Below, one piece after another: positions 60,317 through 64,000 of a DNA stretch of 64,000 nucleotides (the first letter of the stretch is position 1; each line of letters opens with the position of its first letter). Below the pieces are notes generated by a model. It was not told the DNA's origin, did not search any database, and saw only the letters and a program-made list of their open reading frames with translations. The DNA is from Chitinibacter sp. GC72 (GTDB taxonomy: Bacteria; Pseudomonadota; Gammaproteobacteria; Burkholderiales; Chitinibacteraceae), in NCBI RefSeq assembly GCF_009760905.1, contig NZ_VIRW01000006.1, forward strand, positions 62,001 through 126,000. Direction: 5' to 3'. A program made the position numbers and the translations under genes.

Positions 60317-61108
60317 ATGTTCAAAAAAATCATCCTGATCCCTATCCTTTGCTGTGTCGCGGCCAGCGCCCTCGCCGCCAAACCGAAAAAGACCCGCGCC
60401 ACTTTTTTTCAAGGCGTCATAAACATCCAGCCAGACACCACCAAATTAACCTCAGCGCAAACAGCCGGCAACGACCCCAGCTGCATTTATGGCGCGGCAC
60501 AAGCACTTTCAAAAGCCACACCACTGCAAAAAGATGAGTACGAAAAAACAGCCGATTTTGAATCCCGTCTTGAAGCCTATAACGAAAAACTAGGGAAGAT
60601 AAAGATATGTGGCGACCTCACTGTGGGCAATCAATTCGCCATCGCCTACTATGCTGAGCAATCCTACGATGCAGACCGCGAGCTACTTACGCTCAGCATT
60701 GAGCAGGACAAAGCCAGAGGCACCGGCTGTGGGATCACTCTTCCCAACGGCTACAGCGAGAAAAATGGCAAAACCTACACCGGGCAAAACAGCTTTGGGG
60801 TAAAGAAGAAAATCAAAACCATCTACGCCACCGAAAAAATACTGGCTGAAAATGAAACTTATCGACCGTGCGGCACTGAGCCCGTACAAATATCAATGCC
60901 GCCAGAGCAGGCCAAAAAAATGCAATTTGTCCGTGCACTGCGGATCGGCCGCCTAAGCAGCCCTTATTTTACGATCCACAATGAAGAAGGCACGCCAACC
61001 ATAAGCGATCCAACGCACATCTTCTGGGCTACTGGCCACGCACATGTGGAATGGACTGATACCATTTACTTTAACATGATCACTGGGGACATCCTTAGAC
61101 CCCAATAA
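60317..61108 (+). CDS. Secreted protein of unknown function
   Basis: The Met at 60317 starts a signal peptide (FKKIILIPILCCVAASALA) of a 263-residue precursor with a basic start of the mature part (AKPKKTRATFF). Six cysteines in the mature protein (for example DPSCIYGAAQ, KIKICGDLTV, GTGCGITLPNG, YRPCGTEP) could form disulfides, as expected in the periplasm. No family is recognised. GGAG is nine bases before the start, within the leader shared with the nuclease gene at 62539. A lysogenic-conversion function is possible. Confidence 0.65.
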   Translation: MFKKIILIPILCCVAASALAAKPKKTRATFFQGVINIQPDTTKLTSAQTAGNDPSCIYGAAQALSKATPLQKDEYEKTADFESRLEAYNEKLGKIKICGDLTVGNQFAIAYYAEQSYDADRELLTLSIEQDKARGTGCGITLPNGYSEKNGKTYTGQNSFGVKKKIKTIYATEKILAENETYRPCGTEPVQISMPPEQAKKMQFVRALRIGRLSSPYFTIHNEEGTPTISDPTHIFWATGHAHVEWTDTIYFNMITGDILRPQ

Positions 61109-61133
61109 TCATCCTGCCTTAGCCCAAACACCA

Positions 61134-61156
61134 ACCCGCCTCGGTGGGTTTTTTTA
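61134..61156 (+). terminator. Intrinsic terminator after the secreted-protein gene
   Basis: ACCCGCC-TC-GGTGGGT stem with seven T. Confidence 0.85.
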
Positions 61157-61167
61157 ACGAACAATAA

Positions 61168-61210
61168 TCAACCAAATATGGTTGACTTATATTTTTGTAA
61201 TTGTTAAGAT
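61168..61210 (+). promoter_or_regulatory. Promoter and operator of the XRE-ImmA pair
   Basis: TTGACT (61182-61187), 17 bp, TAAGAT (61205-61210). TCAACCAAATATGGTTGA (61168-61185), a perfect 6-6-6 inverted repeat, overlaps the -35 box and is the likely binding site of the XRE regulator. Confidence 0.72.
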
Positions 61211-61262
61211 TGCAAGCGTGGGAAGTTTACTTTTCACTGTTTTTACGACAAGGAGTCACATT

Positions 61263-61622
61263 ATGCTTACCCCGTTTGGAAAATACTTGCGTAAATTACG
61301 CATCGACCATGGGAAGCTACTAAAAAGTATGGCCGATAGTTTGAAAGTTACGTCCTCTTATCTAAGCGCTGTGGAAATGGGTAAAAAAGCAGTACCAGAC
61401 AGCTGGATTGGCGAAATCGCAGCCGAATACCAGCTTGACGATAGCGAACAAAAAAAACTAAAAAATCTAGCTGAAATGTCCAAACCAGAGTTTAAAGTTC
61501 AAGTCCCAAAAGAAGCCAGCGACATTGCTAGAGAAACTGTTGCGGTATTTGCTCGCAAAGCAGCAAGCCTGGACGATGAAGCGTTTAGAAAACTTTTGGA
61601 ATTACTTAAGAAAGGAGAGTAA
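61263..61622 (+). CDS. XRE-family regulator, partner of ImmA-like protease
   Basis: This 119-residue protein has AAGGAG eight bases before the Met at 61263. The N-terminal HTH_3 is MLTPFGKYLRKLRIDHGKLLKS with SLKVTSSYLSAVEMGKKAVP. A short charged C terminus (LDDEAFRKLLELLKK) follows. The metallopeptidase gene starts six bases after its stop. Such XRE plus ImmA/IrrE pairs act as repressor and antirepressor (ICEBs1 ImmR/ImmA) or as toxin-antitoxin-like modules. Confidence 0.85.
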   Translation: MLTPFGKYLRKLRIDHGKLLKSMADSLKVTSSYLSAVEMGKKAVPDSWIGEIAAEYQLDDSEQKKLKNLAEMSKPEFKVQVPKEASDIARETVAVFARKAASLDDEAFRKLLELLKKGE

Positions 61623-61627
61623 GAAAT

Positions 61628-62134
61628 ATGCACCACGGCATTAAGGTGCCAGCACAAAGCTGTGACAGCATAGCGTCAATTGTTGAAGCGCTTCGTACTG
61701 GATGCAAAGTAAATGGTGTAATCAAATTTCCAATCGTAGAAGCCCTAGAGCTTTTGGTCGCAGAAGGCTTTCAAGTTTTGCCCATAGATGAAATGGGGGA
61801 AAATGAAGGCTTAACCTACCCTGACTCAGGGGTAGTTTGCATCAGAGAGGACGTCTACGAAAAGGCAGTTGATGGCGACCCAAGAGCCCGATTCACTTTG
61901 GCTCATGAGCTTGGTCATCTAGTTCTTCATAAAAATATTGGATTAGCGCGCTCCAATTCAAATTTAGTAATGAAGATTTATGAAAATAGCGAGTGGCAAG
62001 CCGATGAATTTGCGGGTCAGCTACTTGCACCAGATCATATCATTGCCAAAATGAAAACAGCCGCTGAAATTGCAGCAAAATGCGGAATTAGCCTAAGTTC
62101 AGCCATGATCAGGCAAAAGAAAAAGAACCGATAA
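61628..62134 (+). CDS. ImmA/IrrE-family metallopeptidase
   Basis: This 168-residue protein carries the zinc-protease motif LAHELGHLVLH (His93, Glu94, His97) and the downstream acidic helix EWQADEFAGQLLAP that supplies the third ligand. In ICEBs1 the relative ImmA cleaves the repressor ImmR after DNA damage. Here the likely target is the adjacent XRE protein. A strong terminator closes the two-gene operon. Confidence 0.88.
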   Translation: MHHGIKVPAQSCDSIASIVEALRTGCKVNGVIKFPIVEALELLVAEGFQVLPIDEMGENEGLTYPDSGVVCIREDVYEKAVDGDPRARFTLAHELGHLVLHKNIGLARSNSNLVMKIYENSEWQADEFAGQLLAPDHIIAKMKTAAEIAAKCGISLSSAMIRQKKKNR

Positions 62135-62155
62135 GTTTGCAGACTTATCGGTTCT
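62124..62155 (+). terminator. Intrinsic terminator of the XRE-ImmA operon
   Basis: GAACCGATAAGT / ACTTATCGGTTC 12-bp stem with a 6-base loop, overlapping the last codons; the T tract is short. Confidence 0.75.
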
Positions 62156-62316
62156 TTATGGCTAGGAATTTATTCCTAGTGTTGGATCTCCGACCTCCAG
62201 CAACATCTGGAAAATTGGAAAACCTTAGTAACGTAGAGAACTACTAAAGTATACCAATTAGGACAGAATGTCCAGAGTAATAGTGTCGGCAACCTTTGAT
62301 AAAAGGAGTTGCCACC

Positions 62317-62415
62317 ATGGGTCCAAAATTGGTTCATGTTCGCACTTACTCGCGTTATCGCTATGGTCAATGGGAGCAAGTATGCACCCATTGGCGTAGC
62401 CTTCCACGCGGCTAA
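62317..62415 (+). CDS. 32-residue basic microprotein
   Basis: AAAGGAG precedes the ATG at 62317 at about nine bases. The peptide starts MGPKLVHVRTYSRYRYGQWE and ends HWRSLPRG. It is rich in Arg and aromatic residues like small proteins seen in many phage genomes. A terminator follows eight bases after the stop, so it is a neat transcription unit. Confidence 0.5.
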   Translation: MGPKLVHVRTYSRYRYGQWEQVCTHWRSLPRG

Positions 62416-62422
62416 ACAAACT

Positions 62423-62444
62423 AACCCGCCACGGCGGGTTTTTT
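62423..62444 (+). terminator. Intrinsic terminator after the microprotein
   Basis: CCCGCC-AC-GGCGGG stem with six T. Confidence 0.88.
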
Positions 62445-62500
62445 CTTGCATATACACCCGCCACACTCCACCCCTTCAATTTTGCTTTTCCCTGCCATGC

Positions 62501-62538
62501 GTGTAAATTTCTAAAGGCTTACTTTGGAGAGTAAAAGC
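62501..62538 (+). promoter_or_regulatory. Shared leader with ribosome-site hairpin, copy 2
   Basis: GTGTAAATTTCT, five variable bases, GCTTACTTTGGAGAGTAA, then the ATG at 62539, with spacing identical to the copy before 60317. Same TTACT/AGTAA hairpin with GGAG in the loop; CTTTGGAGAGT at 62522-62532. Confidence 0.65.
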
Positions 62539-63696
62539 ATGGAAAACTTTACCCAGCGCATCAAAACGCACATCCAGCACGTCAATAATGTCGGATCACA
62601 CTGCAATAGCGAAGAAACCACCAAACAAGCATTGATCCTACCCCTGCTCGACATCCTGGGCTTTAGCCCCTACGACCCTACCAAGGTCAAAGCAGAATAC
62701 GCTGCAGATTTCCCGGGTGCAAAAAACAATGAGCGCGTTGATTACGCTTTGTTTTGCCAAGGTGTACCCGTCATGTTTATTGAGGCCAAAGCCTTTACCG
62801 AAAAACTCAGCAATCACGCCCCCCAGCTGGCGCGTTATTTCAACGCCACCCCCGAAGTTGCTGTAGCCGCACTCACCAACGGGCAAGAATGGCGCTTCTT
62901 TACCGACCTGAACAACAAAAACGTGATGGATGAAAAACCCTTTCTGACCGTTGATTTTTCATCGGGTGAGATTGAAGAAACCCAGCAGCTGGCTCGCTTT
63001 CGCCACGACCAATTCCAGCCCGATGCGCTGCGCACCCTCGCGGAAGAAAGCATTTACCTAACCGCATTCAAAGCCGCCATCAGCAGCAGCCTACGCGAAG
63101 TAGACGCCGAATTCGTGCGCTACATCGCCACCAAAGCCAATATCCAACGTCAATTCAATCAGCGCTTCATTGATTCAATCACCCCACTGGTTCGCCAAGC
63201 CGTCGAGAGAGCTGTGAGCGAAATGGTGCTCACAGGATTATCCAGCCCCAGCGCCGAAATCAGCCAAGCACCGATTGCCGCCGAGCCACCCACCAACGCC
63301 AAGAGTGAAGATGGCGACTGGGTTCATCCAGACAATTCGCGCATCATCACCACCGCAGCTGAACGCCGCCTGCACAACATCGCGCAAGAAATCTTAGGTG
63401 ACGAGCATGACGTTCAGGCCAAAGACACTGAGAGCTATTTCACCCTGCTCTATCAAGGTAAAACCAACCGCTGGCTGCTGCGCTATTACGGAGACAAAAA
63501 GCAACCCACCATCAGCCTGCCTTTTGACATATCGGAAAGCCAGAAAAACGAAATCAACCGCGCCGGGCTTAATCTAGCCAGCAACGGGCACATCAATTTG
63601 GACAAGCCTGAACACCTACACCGTATCAGCGGCCTGTTGCGTGATGCCTTAGAACACGCCTGCAACGATGAAAACTTCAAGCGCCAGACCGCATAA
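62539..63696 (+). CDS. Solitary type I restriction HsdR N-terminal-like nuclease
   Basis: This 385-residue protein has an N-terminal nuclease domain (residues about 10-140) like the HsdR_N/DUF4268 group: an N-terminal glutamate helix (NSEETTKQALILPLLDILGF), then NERVDYALF (Asp68) and VMFIEAKAF (Glu82, Lys84), a PD-(D/E)xK site. A helical middle and a C-terminal domain (residues about 290-380, DTESYFTLLYQGKTNRWLLR) follow. No helicase, specificity or methylase gene is near. It could be a stand-alone defence nuclease carried by the prophage. The start at 62539 has GGAG in the shared leader. Confidence 0.78.
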   Translation: MENFTQRIKTHIQHVNNVGSHCNSEETTKQALILPLLDILGFSPYDPTKVKAEYAADFPGAKNNERVDYALFCQGVPVMFIEAKAFTEKLSNHAPQLARYFNATPEVAVAALTNGQEWRFFTDLNNKNVMDEKPFLTVDFSSGEIEETQQLARFRHDQFQPDALRTLAEESIYLTAFKAAISSSLREVDAEFVRYIATKANIQRQFNQRFIDSITPLVRQAVERAVSEMVLTGLSSPSAEISQAPIAAEPPTNAKSEDGDWVHPDNSRIITTAAERRLHNIAQEILGDEHDVQAKDTESYFTLLYQGKTNRWLLRYYGDKKQPTISLPFDISESQKNEINRAGLNLASNGHINLDKPEHLHRISGLLRDALEHACNDENFKRQTA

Positions 63697-63720
63697 GTCC
63701 TTACGACCACGATCACCCCA

Positions 63721-63742
63721 ACCGCCTTCGGGCGGTTTTTTT
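63721..63742 (+). terminator. Intrinsic terminator after the nuclease gene
   Basis: CCGCC / GGCGG stem with a TTCG-type loop and seven T. Confidence 0.9.
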
Positions 63743-63760
63743 ACGCCCAATCAAAATAAA

Positions 63761-63812
63761 ATAACCATACCTATATTTTTCTATTGACCAAAAAGATAGA
63801 CGTGGCTATATT
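63761..63812 (+). promoter_or_regulatory. PL-like early promoter with two CI-type operators
   Basis: TTGACC (63784-63789), exactly 17 bp, TATATT (63807-63812). Operator-like ATAACCATACCTAT (63761-63774) lies upstream and ATAGACGTGGCTAT (63796-63809, the reverse of ATAGCCACGTCTAT) lies between and over the -10 box. Both match the cI/cro operator family, so CI should repress this promoter in the lysogen. Confidence 0.78.
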
Positions 63813-63829
63813 AACCCCATCACCCCAAC

Positions 63830-63887
63830 GCGCAGCGGTGCCGTAACGGGTGACGGCCACTCTCCAAAGCAAACCCAACCGCTGCGC
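63830..63887 (+). ncRNA. Structured PL leader RNA, candidate antisense regulator
   Basis: A 10-bp perfect outer stem GCGCAGCGGT / ACCGCTGCGC encloses a hairpin (GCCGT/ACGGC, 8-base loop) and a 20-base single strand containing ACTCTCCAAAG (63859-63869). That segment is the perfect complement of CTTTGGAGAGT in the ribosome sites at 60300-60310 and 62522-62532. The form resembles C4-type phage RNAs but with one hairpin. It starts about 10 bases after the predicted transcription start of the promoter at 63784. Confidence 0.5.
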
Positions 63888-63925
63888 CCAATAAAAAACC
63901 CGCCTTGGCGGGTGGGATGCGGGAA

Positions 63926-64000
63926 ATGGATAGCAATCAGCCTTTTTTAGCCATCAGCAGCGAATCAACGCCCGAGCAGATGCTGCACGCTTGCCAACAA
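63926..64000 (+). CDS. Partial early gene of the rightward operon
   Basis: An open frame from the ATG at 63926 (or 63917) reads MDSNQPFLAISSESTPEQML then HACQQ to the window end. The start resembles small DUF3077-type phage proteins. It is the first frame after the PL-like promoter and leader; a CCCGCC/GGCGGG hairpin (63899-63912) lies just before it. Too short to assign. Confidence 0.45.
   Translation, partial: MDSNQPFLAISSESTPEQMLHACQQ

Noticed and set aside
63899-63912. Plus-strand terminator right after the leader RNA
   Set aside because: The CCCGCC/GGCGGG hairpin has its A tract before and no T tract after on the plus strand, so it fits a minus-strand terminator; end of the leader RNA must come from processing or another site.
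28800-64000. CRISPR array or insertion sequence in the prophage
   Set aside because: No regularly spaced long repeats with unique spacers and no transposase gene were seen; the only arrays are the short phased iterons and the hexapeptide-coding repeat.

Overview
The window reads as a betaproteobacterial chromosome, most likely Neisseriales (Chitinibacter/Deefgea-like; inferred from gene content, not from a search). About 27 kb of host chromosome is followed by a lambdoid-type siphovirus prophage that starts at a serine tRNA and runs off the right edge.

Host part (1-27.1 kb). There is a truncated PIN-PhoH ATPase, a Bcp peroxiredoxin and dCTP deaminase. A three-gene overlapping operon for the lower saccharopine route of lysine breakdown follows: a DUF1338 2-oxoadipate enzyme, saccharopine dehydrogenase and aminoadipate-semialdehyde dehydrogenase. 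Next come an LplT-PlsC lysophospholipid transporter/acyltransferase fusion, a DUF4124 protein, the heptose epimerase HldD, a GH9 glycosidase with a ROK sugar kinase, uracil-DNA glycosylase, a secreted alpha carbonic anhydrase and a chemoreceptor. A nitric-oxide/nitrogen-oxide group holds an HPP-CBS membrane protein, a DUF2249 protein, quinol NO reductase NorZ and NsrR. AnmK, an M23 endopeptidase and a methyltransferase complete the host part. Three copies of a 49-bp intergenic inverted repeat (ends GGGTATAT/ATATACCC) lie in this part.

Prophage (about 27.1 kb to beyond 64 kb). A P4-type integrase and HicAB lie at the left end. Almost everything from 29.5 to 58.3 kb is on the minus strand and is read right to left: Cro, a CII-like regulator, small genes, a C4-type antisense RNA, primase-helicase, an iteron cluster, a Q-like late regulator, terminase, head, tail, lysis cassette, tail-end genes and a DNA-binding-type phosphoesterase. 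Many intrinsic terminators punctuate this transcript, which fits late expression by antitermination. CI, on the plus strand, is followed by accessory genes: a nucleotidyltransferase with a 58-residue partner, a secreted protein, an XRE/ImmA pair, a 32-residue ORF and a solitary HsdR-N-like nuclease.

Regulatory logic. Three CI/Cro-type operators (ATAGCC-NN-GTCTAT family) sit between cI and cro. Two more surround a strong promoter at 63.78-63.81 kb that should be the opposite early (PL-like) promoter. Its predicted leader RNA folds into a C4-like stem and carries an 11-nt segment perfectly complementary to the ribosome-binding sites of two accessory genes (60317 and 62539), which share an almost identical 38-nt leader. 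This suggests that phage induction would silence lysogen-expressed accessory genes by antisense RNA. It is the most interesting unproven system here. The prophage's right attachment site is outside the window.
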